Notes: generated by a model from the letters alone, not told the origin. Positions 11,598-25,317 are shown, numbered from the stretch's first letter. The stretch: DNA of 64,000 nucleotides from Neodiprion pinetum (GCF_021155775.2 NC_060233.1:2212501-2276500), one strand, 5' to 3'. Program-made: numbers and translations.

Positions 11598-14118
11598 GTT
11601 TACATAAATTATAATGTGCGCATCAGTGAGTGCCAATCGTCCTACGATCGCCCTTTGTTCTATAGTAGCAGTTATGTAATTAGGATAATAAAACAGAGGC
11701 TACGAGATGAGTGATTTCATAACCCACAAATATGTTTCGTGGGCGATAAACAAATATCTAAGATAGATTGGGGTTCAACGGTTTCCCCGCATTATCTGTG
11801 GCTCTATGGTTTGTGGATCATAATACGAAGCTACGCATTCACGAGATGATACGCAGGATACGTGGATGTGTGCGTAGTTGCGGTAGTTGCTAATGAAATG
11901 AACGATGCGCTTTCAAACATGACGGAGACCTTGATGAGCTGCACACGTTGATAAAAGTCAAAAACACGTGGCAGTTGTCGGCCACGATTTTTGACGGTAT
12001 TAATCATCTTTCGGAACACCATGAGGCGTCATTTGTTTAATTAGGGTGTTCGATCAAGGGCGTAAAAAAATAACACGAATCCAGAAGGTTGATTATTTTC
12101 TGTATTTATTTTCTCAATAGGCGTTTATGTCATATATTTATGTCACGTATGCAATCGTAACAGGAAACACGAGTTTGTCAACAAACTACGAGATTCGAGT
12201 CACGCCGCACGTTTGAAGCGCGCCAATTTTGAACCGGTGCTCATCGATGCAGGAAAAAAACCGAATTTTCAAAGCGAATGAGTAATCAAGATTGATTTAT
12301 TATCGTCTGATCGATACTCAGATCGGCCAGATCCACCAGACAGTCAGTGCATCGATAATTTTACCATAATCTCGATGAATTTGTGACCGGATTTGAAATA
12401 CAGCAAAAACCACAAATTGCCCAAACGAGCCCGCGTTGCCAACGTTTAGAAAATTTTCCGGAGAGCTGAAGAGTGGTAACATCTTCGATCAGGGGGGCGA
12501 GCGAGCACCGCGAGCACCCGTCTCATTTCACTTTGCGTTACCGGTAAGGAGTGTTGCTCATTACTTCATCCTCGCAAAATCATCTCTTATACCGATTTTA
12601 GGCCGTATTAGAATATCACAATAATAACGTTACAACCAACATCGCACAGTGATTTATATATATTCTTGTTTTTCAAACGTTACAGGAGGATTGATAGTAA
12701 ACTGGCGGCGTAATAAAGATTTATTACCTGGTGGGATAACTTTATTACGGTAGAGTAAGTATCTTCTTTCTACCTACATTCATTTTTTTTCTCCCTCTCT
12801 CTGTCTCTCTCTCTCTCACACTCTATTTCACTCTCACACCATTCGCGCAAGTGATTATCATAATTTTTGAGCACTGTTGAAAACCCCATTAATTTTTCGA
12901 TAATCATTTTTCAAATCTTAACCACGTCTCGGGTGTTAACAGGTTCGCGGAATAATAATGTGTAACTCGTTCGTACTTGGTCGTGGCTGAAAGATAATTC
13001 GGCATTAAAATTGATACTGAATTCAATGTAAAACCTTTTTTTCACACTCCCCCTCCTTTCCTCTCTCGTTTCTCACTCTCTCCCATATTCTCGATATGAT
13101 TGAGATAAATTTTCGAAGAGGTTAGCAATCTCGTGACGTGTCAAGCAGGCACTCCATTCCATATGGTGGTCACTGGCTCCACTACTGGTCATTGACATGC
13201 TGGCATTCAATGGAATTTCACATATAAATCACTTCAAAATACGGTATTCAATCAACCTCTACCGCGACATATTGTACGACAGAGGTTACTCACCAGCGCG
13301 GATAATGTTACAACGACTTAATTAATTATCGGCGATCCAATTTCTCCTTCCGGTTGAAGATTTTTCGAAGTGAAAAAAAAACTTTTTCACGATAATTTAC
13401 GGTGGGGTGTGTCACAAGATGATTTTTATTTTACATCCTTAATATCCTTACCACTTATTTATTTACCAGCGAAATATTTCGCGAAGTTGAAAGATTTTTT
13501 CCTCAAACTTGTCACGTTATTTTCCAAAATCTAATCTTTTCGAGACTTCCTGAATCTTTTTTTTTTTTCAGCTACAACCTTATCACGTTCTGAATTGTAG
13601 ATAACAGGTTAACCTAAAAAAAAGTAAAAAAAGAGAATACGAGAGAGTAATCCAACGCGACTTCTATATGCTTATGAATGTATGCGTGAATATTTGTGCT
13701 AGCTTATCACAATATTTCAGTATTTCCTCTCTGTTAGCAAGATTCTTATCGCCTCCCATACAAATGAGAGTTCTTCTAGACTCCCGGAGGAGCGAGGATA
13801 GAAAAGTTGGTTTAATGAGAATCTAAAACCTTTATTCCGAGGAGTAACCTACCTATTGCGCAAATGTTTGGCATCCGTCTCAAATCTACCACTTTATCTA
13901 ACGTGCCAACTAATTATCAAAGAAAATGTCATCTTAGGATTATAGGTTTTACGTTTTTCCACCTCTGATGAGGTAAAAAAAATTGTACGACATGCAGCCA
14001 AGATTCAGTCTACTGTTTCCTACATCGCTAAATATTTACATGAAATATTTTTAATTCCTCTTGTTTTGTCGGCACAGTGCTACTGTAAGGACTTGGCACG
14101 AATTAGGACATCCCAAAA
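11598..14118. promoter_or_regulatory. Divergent GK/vigilin interval with probable vigilin 5' UTR exon
   Basis: A 2.5-kb head-to-head interval. Sequence up to about 12543 ends in a good splice donor (ACCG followed by GTAAGG). An acceptor at about 14076 opens the exon containing the vigilin ATG, so 12.4-12.54 kb is a candidate 5' UTR exon. CT-rich simple sequence lies at about 12790-12835. No protein-coding ORF is convincing. Confidence 0.4.
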
Positions 14119-17100
14119 ATGCAGCAGCAATCAGTAATGGAAGAGGGTACGGCCTTTGAGCCACCCACATACAGCTACGATGAGACCTTCCCGGTTCTCC
14201 CCGGATCAGCCAGCCCGATATCCAGCAGCCCCAATCCTCTTTCAACGAAAAACAACAGTATGCGTGTTGGTTGTTCGGACGTTACACAGGTACTGATCAT
14301 TATTGTTGCTACTTCTTAAATCTTAGTCTCAGATTGTTAATTTGCCATCTTGCGAAGTTTATTAGTTATCAGTGAATTTTTTTTTTATGAACATTAATTT
14401 TCAGGTTTTTCATGTTCCTGTTGAAGAGCGTAAGTTTGACCACAGTGACAAATTTGGTGAAGGTGAATCTGTGAGAACCTGCCTTGCAATAATGAAGGAA
14501 AGTGGTGCTCACATTGAGATATCTTCCTCCAAAGATCAGTCATTGACATTTTTAGTCACTGGCAAACAAAACGAAGTCTTGGAAGCTCGACGTCGTATTC
14601 TGACAACGTTCCAAACCCAGGTATACAAAAATTGCCTGACTGTAACACTTGGAAAATACAATACTTGAAATTCGATGTAGCCATTTTCTTCCCACCTGCC
14701 ATGAAAATGTTCATGTCAGTCATTTGTTTGCTCTATTTTTAACAAAAACGTTGATGCTTGATAATGTTTATTTTATATATTTTTAAAGTACCATCATGCT
14801 GTATGGATATTTATTCAAGTTTTCAAAGCTGTCACTTTGTTATTTCTCACAACTGTATGCTTTGAACATGGATGTATTTGACATTATCGCTCAAGTTCAA
14901 TCGGGCCTATTATTAACTTACTATGTAATTTCAGGCGAACAAACAACTCAACATTCCCAAAGAACATCATCGCTGGATCCTAGGAAAGCAAGGACAGAGA
15001 TTGAAGGATTTGGAGAAGACAACAGCTACAAAGATTCAAATACCTTCGGTGCAGGATCAATCCGATACGATAACAATCACTGGCACTAAGGAAGGTATTG
15101 AAAAGGCTGAGCATGAAATCAAAGTGATTTCCGACGAGCAGGTACAAATTTGTTTGCATATCAAAAAAAGAACGTAGCCCACCAGTTTTGCTCGCGGATA
15201 TTTGATAACAATATTTTTTCACTCTTGAAATTTCAGTCAAAAAAAGCATTTGAGATTGTTAGTGTGCCAACAATTTACCATCCTTTTATACATGGTCCCC
15301 GTAACGAAACTCTAAATGCAATGATCGCCGAAACCGGAGCGCGTATAAACATTCCTCCGCCGTCGGTACAAAAAGATGAAATAACAATAGCAGGTGAAAA
15401 GGAAGGCGTTCTAGCAGCTAAAGAAAAGATCGAAGCTATCCACAGAGACATGGTACGATTTTTGGTGTTACATAAAGTTTAATGTTTACATGTGAAATAA
15501 TATTCCGGTCCTTGAAATGTATCCCTGATTGAATTTTTAGGCGCAAAGATGCACAACGGTGTCCGTTGAAGTGCCAAAATCTCAACACAAGCACGTCATC
15601 GGACCCCGTGGTAGTACCATTGCCGAAATACTGCAGCTTACTGGCGTAAGTGTAGAAATGCCTGCTGCAGATTCAGCAACAGGAACTATAACCCTTCGTG
15701 GACCACAGGAGAAGCTTGGTCTTGGTGAGAATCGATGCAAATAATTCATTTCTGAGAATCTATTGATTCACCCTTTGTTGTAACTTACAAATGAGCCTTA
15801 TCTTATCCTATTTTTTTTTTTTCTCAGCATTGGGTAAAGTTTATGAGAAGGCAAACAGTGTCCGTAGCACAACGGTCGAGGCTCCTGCTTGGATCCATAA
15901 ATACATTATCGGCCGCAAAGGAGCAAACATCAAAAAAATAACCCAAGACTTGAGCAACGTTCATGTTGAATTTACCAACACAGAAGATAAGATCAAGATT
16001 GAAGGACCCCCTGAAGATGTAGAAAAAGTTCAAACTGAATTGCAAAACATGGTCACTGATCTCATCGACAAGCTGACATTCACCGAACTTAACGTTGATC
16101 CCAAATTCTACAAGCATATTATCGGAAAGAATGGAACGAACGGTAAGCAAGCAGTCGTTATTTTTTACTAAACAATCTTCGTCAGTTTTCGCATGTTTAA
16201 AATATTTTCTAAACGTTTTCTAGTTAATCGTTTGAATGAGGAGACTGGAGTCGTGATCAATATATCTGAGAACGACGGGAAAAATCTTATTCGCATCGAG
16301 GGAAATTATGCTGGTGTAGAAAAAGCTAAGAAGGTAAGATCATTTTGCGATGTGTGAAATATATGTACCAATACGAAATGTTGATTATCAGGAACTCATG
16401 GAGATGGTTGAGAAATTGGAAAATGAAAAGGAAAAAGACGTTATAATCGACCATCGTTATTACCGCAGCATTATTGGAAGCAAGGGGGATAACATCAAAG
16501 AAATTAGAGACAAGTTCAATCAAGTGCAAATAACTATCCCTGGACCAGGTAAAATATCGTTCAATATCACGTAGAAAAATTTGTAATCGAAAGTATCCTT
16601 TGCATTATGTACACTTTTTTCATTCTGATAGGCGAAAAACGTGATGTGGTAAAAATTCGAGGCCCCAAAGAGGACGTGGATAAGTGCCACAAACATTTGA
16701 TGAAGTTGGTCAAAGAGCTTAACGAGAATAGCTTTGTCATGGAGGTTCCTATTTTTAAACAATTTCACAAGTTTGTTATAGGTAAAGGGGGCGCCAATAT
16801 TCGCAAGGTTGGTTTGGAACTATCATGTTCTTGATAATTATTACCATCTGATATAATCAGGCGAACTTGGAAAAAATATATACCTATATACTTATTACAT
16901 AAATTGTACATGTATGTATTTTCCAATTAGATTCGGGAAGAAACTCAAACGAAGATTGACTTGCCAGCTGAGGGTGAGAAAAGCGATGTTATCACTATAA
17001 CGGGAAAGAAAGAAAATGTTGAAGAGGCTAAAGAAAAAATTCAGAAGATCCAAAATGAATTGGTAAGGTTTATTTTTTTCCAGAATTTCTAATTGAATAT

Positions 17101-20100
17101 TCTATTCACTACTTTTTACCTTATTACTTATTAATTCCAGGCAAACATAGTCACTGACGAGATTGTAATACCTCCAAAGTTTTACAATTCACTAATTGGA
17201 ACTGGAGGAAAATTAATTCATTCCATTATGGAAGACTGCGGAGGAGTTGCTATCAAGTTTCCAACCGCTGAGAGTCAAAGCGATAAGGTAATTATACACC
17301 TGGGAATGATATTTCGCTTCGCAAAACGCATTGGTAATTAGAATAGAAGTAAAATATTGCTACTATTCAATAGGTCAGCATCAGGGGGCCAAAAGATGAT
17401 GTTGAAAAGGCAAAACAACAGCTTTTAGAATTATCCAATGAGAAACTTTTATCTAGCTTCACTGCTGAAGTTCGAGCAAAGGCCCAACATCACAAATTCC
17501 TTATCGGAAAAAGTGGTGCGAATATTAAAAAGGTAATAAACGATTTGGTAATCTCATGTCCGGTCGAGTGTTACTCGTGATTTGACGTGAGCAATTTTAT
17601 AATAACGATATATCTCCCCCCCACAGATCCGAGAATCTACGGGAGCACGAATTATTTTCCCAACGGACAAAGACGAGGACAAAGAGGTCATCATGATCAT
17701 TGGCAAGCAAGATGCGGTCGACAAGGCCAAAGCTGAGCTTGAATCTACTATTAAAGAAATAGTAAGCTTCCGTGGTTTGAATTCAATTCAAAACACAAAA
17801 CAAAAGTGAATAATAAAATTAATCGAAATTATTCTCTTAGGATAATATCACAGAAAGTGAAATCAGCATTGAGTCCAAGCATCACAGACACTTCGTGGCT
17901 CGTAGGGGAGAAGTACTTCACCGAATCGCAGAAGAATGTGGTGGAGTTCAGATCTCTTTCCCACGCGCTGGTGTCGACAGCGACCGAGTTGTCATCAAGG
18001 GAGCGCTTGAATGTATCAAAGCTGCGAAGCAGCGTATGCTAGAAATTGTCCAAGAGTTGGTAAGAAGTTAATTTCTAACTGTAACCAATCCTTCTAACCT
18101 TCTAATCAATTTAAACCTAAAGTTGTATTTTGCAATATATATTTAATGCAATACTCACATTTCCTATCTTCGGAAAAATTATATTTGCATTATAAAAATC
18201 TTTGAATAAATCTGACAATTTCTTCCACCCTTATTATTTTTTTACTTCACAGGAATCTATGGTAACGATCGAATGCATAATTCCACAACGACATCACCGC
18301 ACAGTTATGGGTGCTAGGGGCTGCAAGGTTCAAGGTATCACTGCAGAGTTTGATGTACAAATCAAATTTCCAGATCGTGTTGTGCATGGTAATTATATTA
18401 ATGTTTACCTTTTTCTCATACTACACATTGGGTCTAGTCTAAAATCAAAAAATATCAGTACGATTTCACACCATTCTACCATTATCACTCAGGTAAAATC
18501 TAATTTTCAAATTTCCACACAACTTTCAGAGGAACAACGTCCTGATGAACAAGTCAATGGCGAGGAGACAGAGGCAGTAGAAACCGTTCCAGCTTGCGAT
18601 ATAATCCGAATCACTGGGCAACCAGACAAGGCAGAGGCAGCTAGACAAGCTCTTTTAAGTCTTGTTCCAATTACTATTGAGGTGCATTGAGAAAGTTTCT
18701 CTTTGTATATGATATTCTTCTATAGATACGAATAATACTATTGATTTTTTTTTGTTAGGTCGAAGTGCCGTTCGATCTCCATCGCTCGATCATAGGACAA
18801 CGAGGTCGCGAAGTTAAAGAACTAATGGAAAAATATGATGTACATATCATGCTGTCACCGGCTGAACAAAAATTAGATTTTATCAAGGTAATAATGCATA
18901 ACAGAAATAGTTGGAGCAGCTAGAGTAACTTTCTTTGTCTAATTTCTGTTTTATTATTACCATTAGGGTGGTCCTTATTTTGGGTAAGTCGGAATTTCAA
19001 ACCTCTCACCCCTTGCATATCTCCCATTTGCCAAAAAAAAAATGTGTGCAAGCTCGTTTTTACCATTTGGCTCCAATATTAAACTTTGACCCTTTTGGGC
19101 CACGGGTAAACGTTGTCCGATTGGGCTTAAACTTTGCACACATTTTTTTTTTGGCAAATGGGAGATATGCAAGGGGTGAGAGGTTTGAAATTCCGACTTA
19201 CCCAAAATAAGGACTACCCTAATTACCATCCACAGATTTCTGGAACACCACCGTGTGTAGAAGAAGCAAAAGAAGCTATTCTGGAGAAATGCAAGAATCT
19301 GGAGGCTCAGCGACAAGATAGAGCGCTGAAATCCTTTGAATTAAAGGTATTATGAGAATATTTTCTAAATATTTGTTTTTCTTTGTCACATGAGTCGTAC
19401 ATTTTGGCCCTTATCTATATTTGCATATCGTTTTCAGATTGAAGTAGATCCAGAATATCATCCTAAGATAATCGGTCGCTCAGGCGCCGTAATAAAGAAA
19501 ATTAGATCTGACAATGACGTTCAAATAAATTTCCCACGCATTGGGGAACCCGAACAACACATTATCACCATCACTGGTTATGAGAAAAATGCTCAAGACG
19601 CTCGTGATGATATAATGAAAATAGTCAACGAGCTGGTAAATTTCAATGCTCCTTTTACTTTTCTATTTGTTATTCGAAATTTTGTTTTCACGGTAAAGTA
19701 AAACACAATGTCCATGTTCTATAGAACGAGCAGTCCAAAGAAGAAGTCCATATCAAGGCAGCTGTACACTCTCGATTAATCGGAGCCAAGGGAAGAAACA
19801 TTCGTAGAATAATGGACGAGTTTAAAGTAGACATTAGATTTCCACGAAATACCGATCCTGATCCTAACATTGTAACCATAATGGGGAGCGAGGATAACAT
19901 CAACGATGCTAAAGAGCACCTGCTGAATTTGGAGGAGGAATACGTATGTGTTTGAATATGACTTAAAATAAAAAAGCAATAAATACGTACCATGAAATGA
20001 ATGAAGACTGAATTTGAGTGATGCAATTTGTCCACAGCTCCAGGATGTCAGCGAGAATGAAATACGAAACAGTTTCCGTTCTCCGATTCAACGAGATGAG

Positions 20101-20277
20101 GGAGGGTTGAGCGGCACTGAAAGCGAGACTGGATTCGTAGTCAAAGGAGGTCCTTGGGAGCAGCAGCAACGAGTTGCTCCGAACACAGACAGCGTTACGG
20201 AATTTCCATCCTTCGGTGGTTCCGCTGCTCCCATGCCTGCGTCTGCCCCATCTGGTCCTTGGGGGGCTAAGCGCTAG
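14119..20277 (+). CDS. Vigilin (multi-KH-domain RNA-binding protein), 1242 aa
   Basis: Ribosome/ER-associated RNA-binding scaffold, the HDLBP family (Dp1 in Drosophila). Twenty-one coding exons: 14119-14289, 14405-14620, 14935-15141, 15237-15452, 15541-15724, 15828-16142, 16224-16333, 16392-16548, 16632-16807, 16931-17062, 17141-17287, 17374-17532, 17627-17761, 17841-18059, 18253-18388, 18530-18681, 18759-18887, 19236-19346, 19438-19635, 19725-19943, 20038-20277. The total of 1242 aa is close to the vertebrate protein (about 1268). At least twelve intact GxxG KH loops are visible, including ILGKQGQRL, VIGPRGSTI, IIGRKGANI, IIGSKGDNI, VIGKGGANI, LIGKSGANI, VMGARGCKV, IIGQRGREV, IIGRSGAVI and LIGAKGRNI. 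The first KH and the one in exon 4 have degenerate loops, as in the family. An acidic insert lies in exon 18530-18681. An AATAAA at 20300 is one possible poly(A) signal. Confidence 0.97.
18966..19219. mobile_element. MITE with ~80-bp near-perfect inverted repeats, inside a vigilin intron (copy 2)
   Basis: The arms start GGGTGGTCCTTATTTTGGG and GGGTAGTCCTTATTTTGGG (right end reverse-complemented). They remain almost identical for about 80 bases, leaving a loop of roughly 80 bases. TA flanks both ends. It lies wholly in the intron between 18887 and 19236, only 16 bases before the next exon. Its ends match the element at 4797-5155, so both belong to one family. The near-identity of the arms suggests a recent insertion. 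The open frames in this stretch come from the element, not from vigilin. Confidence 0.88.
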
Positions 20278-22778
20278 AGTAGAGTAGAAGACATCTTCTA
20301 ATAAATATCGGTCGACTTTATAAGCTAATGAATTTTAAGGTAACTTTCCTCTGACAAACGACAAGGGTAACACTGCTGCTGGGTGGTTCCCTGTTCCATT
20401 ACTGATGCTGCTGCATACGACCTGGCCACTCTCTTGGACTTTGACACTGGTTTACTACACAATGTACGACGACATGTTTATATTTACAGTTCAAACTGAC
20501 GTATTTATGTATCTGTAACTGCAACGCGTAATAATGGTCGAAAGAAAAAAAAAAGTTATAACACACCGTGACATACTACACTAGAAATCAGGTTATTTAT
20601 AATGTAGTATGTTTGGGGGTGATTTCACTTTGAACCGAACATTTTTTTTTTTCATCCAGACGACATGCGTTGTAGGTTCAGATATATTGTACTTAAGACT
20701 GTGGCTTCATAGGAATTAATTTGCGTACTGTATATTCTTCAGATTTGTCGATTCTAGACGGATCAAACACCGTGATGGCTAATTATTATTTTATTTTTGT
20801 TTTTTTTTTTTTTCAATTTTGAAAATCTATTAATTAGCCAAGCATAATATTTTGTTTATTTATTTATAACTTTTTGTATATAAATTCCAATTTCTGTGTT
20901 GGACGTTATAATGAAATTGGCTAGCAAAGCCAGACATTGATATTAACTGCTAAATGTTAAACGAAGAAAATTAATGGAAAATTTCTGAAAATGAATTAGG
21001 TCAGTTTAAAGAACATGTTCCTATACAATATATACTGAATCTATTGTAGAATATTAGCGATTATAATCCGCGTACACATATACTGTTCTAAAAGAACAAG
21101 AAGGCACACTTTCAATTGCTTGCTTTTCGGAATTTACAAATTTACGCTTAGTTAAAATAGTTTATTAGCACGACGTAAATCGAGATTTTTTAATAGTATA
21201 AATGTATACTGAAAAAAATAATAATTTTTTATAATATGAGTGTTATCCTTACAACAATGAGACGTAAAAAGGCACGGAAGAAAAAAAGTTATATATATAT
21301 ATATAACTCATATCCTGTATTGTCGATTTGAGTAACTTCTATGTTGATATGAAAAGCAAGGATTTTCTCCAATACGGATCACTTTAAAAATACGAAAACC
21401 GCTTTGGGAACATAATCTTTATAAGACCTTTCAATTTAGTAATTGATTGACAACCCAGACTAACTATTATAACAAGATGTGTCCGGTTGTAACTGGCGTT
21501 GTTAACAAATAAGTAATTACTCTACATTCAAATAGAGTATACGATACTGTTCAGTGTGTGAATTTTTATTTATTCAATTTTGTTTTACAACAACAACAAC
21601 AACAACAATAACATTCAACTTTGGTGTATGATATGCAAAATCACATATACCAATGTATGAGGCCAACTAGTTAAGAAAACTATTCGGTTCAAGTGCCTTG
21701 TCTACTTTCTTCAAAGACAGCTCATTTTCAATTGTTGGAGGAATGTGAATATTAGGTTTATGTATATGATATTGATAATAATCATTGTATGATTAACCAT
21801 GTGTAACCAGATGAATATTGCATATATACCACTGTCAAGAGACGAGCAAAAAAAAAATGACAGCTAATAATCATGGATTAAAGAATTACCAAACACAGCA
21901 CACTGAAATTTTTACTACTATATTTTTCAGATTTTCAGCAACTTTTATAAAAAGTCTACTTGGAATCAACAATCTTAATTAATGCACGTTTTATCAATGC
22001 ATAATGCATATATTAACTATATATACGTATAAATATTGCATACATACATACGTACTATACATACACATTCAATTAATAAAATGGCTCATTTAATTTTTAG
22101 CCAATCATTATATAGGTAGCTATGAATGAAAAATTACTTTTTTTTTTAATATACAAGAAGTAAGATTTGGTTTCAGACCAATACCTATAGGTAGACATAC
22201 ATGCGTCTGGCCCTAAGGGCAACGGCAATTCGATAAACACGAAGACGAGGCTTGATTTCCGCGCGAAGCGCTTTGCTTTGAAATTCACAATAGGAAGGTA
22301 CTATTCAGATTCTGTCGCATAATTTGGTCGTTTTATTCTTACTGAATTTACATTTGATATTTAATATACAAACGATAGGCGTGTGTGACATAAAGAAACA
22401 AACCGTCCAAGTGAAATTAGAAAAGTCTGCAAATATTAAAGGTGAATTATGTAGCATATAGCCGAAAAAAGGCGTGGTAATAAACATACGAAATTCATTC
22501 AATTTTGATAAATATTACGTGCGGAGAACGGTGACTTGTGTTGATTTTTTTTCTGTTCTTAAGAGATTTCTGGATTGGATAATATTTTTGTTTAACAAAT
22601 GCTCAAGTCTTGTGAACCCCTTTGCGTTTAATGTGTATTAATAATATCTACTATTTTTGGCTGTACAAACACAGCATATTTCAATAATACAATAATTACG
22701 AAAATTCATGCATTGTTTCTTTCTATAGTTACAGCAAATTTAGACTTGTAAGAGAATATCCACATTATTTACCACTCG
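20278..22778. other. Vigilin 3' UTR and tail-to-tail intergenic sequence
   Basis: AT-rich stretch between convergent vigilin and the phosphatase. It contains several poly(A)/poly(T) tracts and a CAA microsatellite around 21585-21608. No coding region was recognised. Much of the left part is probably a long vigilin 3' UTR. Confidence 0.45.
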
Positions 22779-23366
22779 CTACAACAATGATGTAAAATCA
22801 GAGAATTCCAAAACTTTCAATTGCTTGACAAATCCGTCATTTGGCCTTATGCATTTCCTAACAGATTTCACCTCCTGATAAGCTTGATCGTATGATAGAT
22901 TTTTTTTAACCATTAAATAACCTATCACAACGGAAGCTGATCGAGATACACCCGCGTTACAGTGTATAAAAACGCCCTGACCTCCTTTTTCACGCATTAT
23001 TCTCAGGCAGGTTTTTAATGCCTCTGAAATTTTAGCTTCCGGAATATCCATCAAATCTATAAAGTAATATTGAATATCTTTAAATACAATTTCCAGCTTT
23101 ATACCAATACTTATAATGTGCCGTATCCCATGGTTTTCTAATATATTTATATCAGCTGCTGGATCTTGAGAGCCAAAGTATAAACCAGGCTCCACCATAG
23201 CCATTTGTAGATCGGGTTTTGTATCAACGATGAATGGTAGTCCTTTGTCTACTAATCTCATCTCGCTTCCTAAAATTTCGTACTTTTCACCCAGCATGTT
23301 AGTTACTACAGTATTACAGTGTTTTAGCTCCTTTTTCTTAGCTGTTAAAAGGGAGCTCAGACTCAT
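22779..23366 (-). CDS. Dual-specificity phosphatase, DUSP19-like, 195 aa, single exon
   Basis: Cysteine phosphatase acting on phospho-Tyr/Ser/Thr, probably on a MAP-kinase pathway component by analogy with DUSP19. The catalytic signature is HCNAGVSRSASVVIGYLM: nucleophile Cys136, Arg142, preceded by an Asp-rich general-acid segment (FIDLMDIPE, residues 102-110). An ~60-residue N-terminal region precedes EPGLYFGSQDPAADI, the start of the catalytic fold. There are no introns. The ATG at 23366 lies only 139 bp downstream of the PUSL1 stop on the same strand. Assignment to DUSP19 rather than another atypical DUSP is from overall resemblance. Confidence 0.9.
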   Translation of the reverse strand: MSLSSLLTAKKKELKHCNTVVTNMLGEKYEILGSEMRLVDKGLPFIVDTKPDLQMAMVEPGLYFGSQDPAADINILENHGIRHIISIGIKLEIVFKDIQYYFIDLMDIPEAKISEALKTCLRIMREKGGQGVFIHCNAGVSRSASVVIGYLMVKKNLSYDQAYQEVKSVRKCIRPNDGFVKQLKVLEFSDFTSLL

Positions 23367-23505
23367 GACGGAGGATTAATTAAACAGCAGCAACGTAACT
23401 ATCACCACTTTTAAGAATTAGTGATCGTTAACTGCTATTTAAATTTTTTATTATTTAGGTAAAAAATGTAAAATATCGACTATCACTACGTAAAATGATG
23501 TTCAG

Positions 23506-24993
23506 TTAATTAACAGCTACAGATGATTGATCTTCGCAAATAATATTCTTTTTTAAGTCCAACGGGTCGTAGCCTACCTCGCATAAATAGAGAGCGTACG
23601 GTGGCAATACTTGAACACGCGAGTCCCAGTTATGACGTGACGGAACTTGTAACATACACCTAATATCTCTTTCCGTAATTTTTCCTAGTCCTAGTGTGAT
23701 CAGGGTTCCGACCATTCGACGAACCTGCCAAGTTAAATATTGAAAGAGCCATATTAATTATTATTATGAAAATAGGACAAGACAGGGGAACGTAGTGTTC
23801 GATTGTCTGACCCATACAAATGATGATCATTACCTGATTATAAAGAAAAGCTCTACCCCCACACCTGAAATCCCAGTAATCGAACTGTGTGGAAAGGGGA
23901 TCATCAATCATTAAAGGCTGACCCTTCTCCACAGTGAAGTAATCAAGTTGCCGGACATAAACAACCTTTTTATTTTGATACTTGTTCTTTATTTTTCCAG
24001 CAAATGTTTGAAAATCTTTAGGTCCGAGGAAAAGCTGAGTTCCCCTTTTTACTCGTTCCGCATCGAAGGGACCAGTATTACTGAAAACGGACAATAGTAT
24101 TTTATTATACAGCTGAAATTTACTGATAAGTAATTTTTGGATAAAAATCTGTTATAGTTGCGTACCCAAGAAGTGCAAAACATCGATACAGCTCACTGAC
24201 TGGTATATCCTGATAACATTCTTTCTTAGGAACCATGAGACGATACAAATATGATCGAGACTTGGCTGAATGTCTGGCATGAAAGTCTGTGCTGACTTGG
24301 TAACAGGAAGTGATTCTGGGTCGTTAAATTTGATACGTGTCTTTGAAACAGGTAAATAAATTTTAGATCGATACAATGTTGACCAAGATTTGCATAACAG
24401 TTAATAAATACACTGACCTGATCGCATGACCATTCTTAGCAAAAGTCTTATTTAGTCTGTGCTTCATATATTGCGTATTGTATGACTCGTTCTTTGGATG
24501 AATCAAGTCGATGTGGGCTGTTGTTGACAGAGCATGAACGCCGCTATCGGTTCTGTGAGAATTGCAGTGGGTGTAAAAATTGGGAAATTCTTGAGCCGTG
24601 TTCGATTATACTCAATTTTCAACCGCCCCATCGATTTCTTTAATACTCATATTATGAATATGTTTACAACATATAAGCAGCAATTAAAACCTGCTGGAAA
24701 CTTGAAGAATTGGTTCAGATAGACTTCGGGGTTTAATGGAGTCGGCCAATGCTTCTTCAATAGTGCCTTGAATTGTGCGTAAGGACTCTTGTCTTTGCAT
24801 TCCACTGGAATTGTTCATGTATATTGTGTGAAAATTAAATAAATTAATTAGGTTAGACTAAATTTTACCTACTGTTATAATATTAGTATAAAGCAAGACT
24901 GTAATATACAACAAAATATACTAAATCTTGTATAAAAGACGCGTACCTGAAGTGGGTGCCAATATAATTCATGTATAATAAGTATCTTTTCAT
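23506..24993 (-). CDS. PUSL1: tRNA pseudouridine synthase-like 1 (TruA family), 303 aa
   Basis: Converts uridine to pseudouridine in tRNA; the animal family is mitochondrial. Exons: 24993-24947, 24804-24691, 24552-24418, 24315-24166, 24080-23834, 23724-23506, with all phases consistent. The protein starts MKRYLLYMNYIGTHFSGMQ. The TruA catalytic motif SSRTDSGVHAL contains the nucleophilic Asp and is split by the intron between 24691 and 24552. DFHARHSAKSRSYLYRL and FRCGGRAFLYNQVRRMVGTL are the other TruA hallmarks. The total of 303 aa equals the usual length of this family. The donor after 24691 (GTTTTA) is weak but phase-correct. It is head-to-head with IFT122. Confidence 0.95.
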
Positions 24994-25142
24994 TTCTTAC
25001 AGCTAAATCAGTGCTAAGTAATATTAATAATCGAGTAAGCTGAGAAGGCGTCGTATTTGTAGAATTCGGCATGTGGCACGTGAAATTTCCTAACCTAACC
25101 CGACTAATTTCTGTTAGGTTAAGGTTGAGTCCATAAATGTTG

Positions 25143-25317
25143 ACAGGTCTGAAGTTAGTAACGTTAACGTAACAATTTTATAACGACTTTCAAGGAGTTG
25201 ACTTTTCAGTATATGAACATATTTTATTTGTTATGATTTACTAGCTGAATTTCAGTCAATCCTAAGGGTGCGAAGTAAACATGCATCGTTAAAGCAACGT
25301 TACTAAGTTCAACCTCA
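25143..25317. mobile_element. Mutator-like MITE, copy 1 (between PUSL1 and IFT122)
   Basis: Inverted ends ACAGGTCTGAAGTTAGTAAC and, reverse-complemented from the right, TGAGGTTGAACTTAGTAACG. Flanked on both sides by the 9-base direct repeat TAAATGTTG (25134-25142 and 25318-25326). At 175 bp it has no coding capacity. It belongs to the family also found at 58057, 60366, 60748 and 61925. Confidence 0.85.

Noticed and set aside
18935..19316. Frames of 91-113 aa overlapping a vigilin intron, on opposite strands with the same peptide
   Set aside because: The identical peptide on both strands comes from the inverted-repeat MITE.
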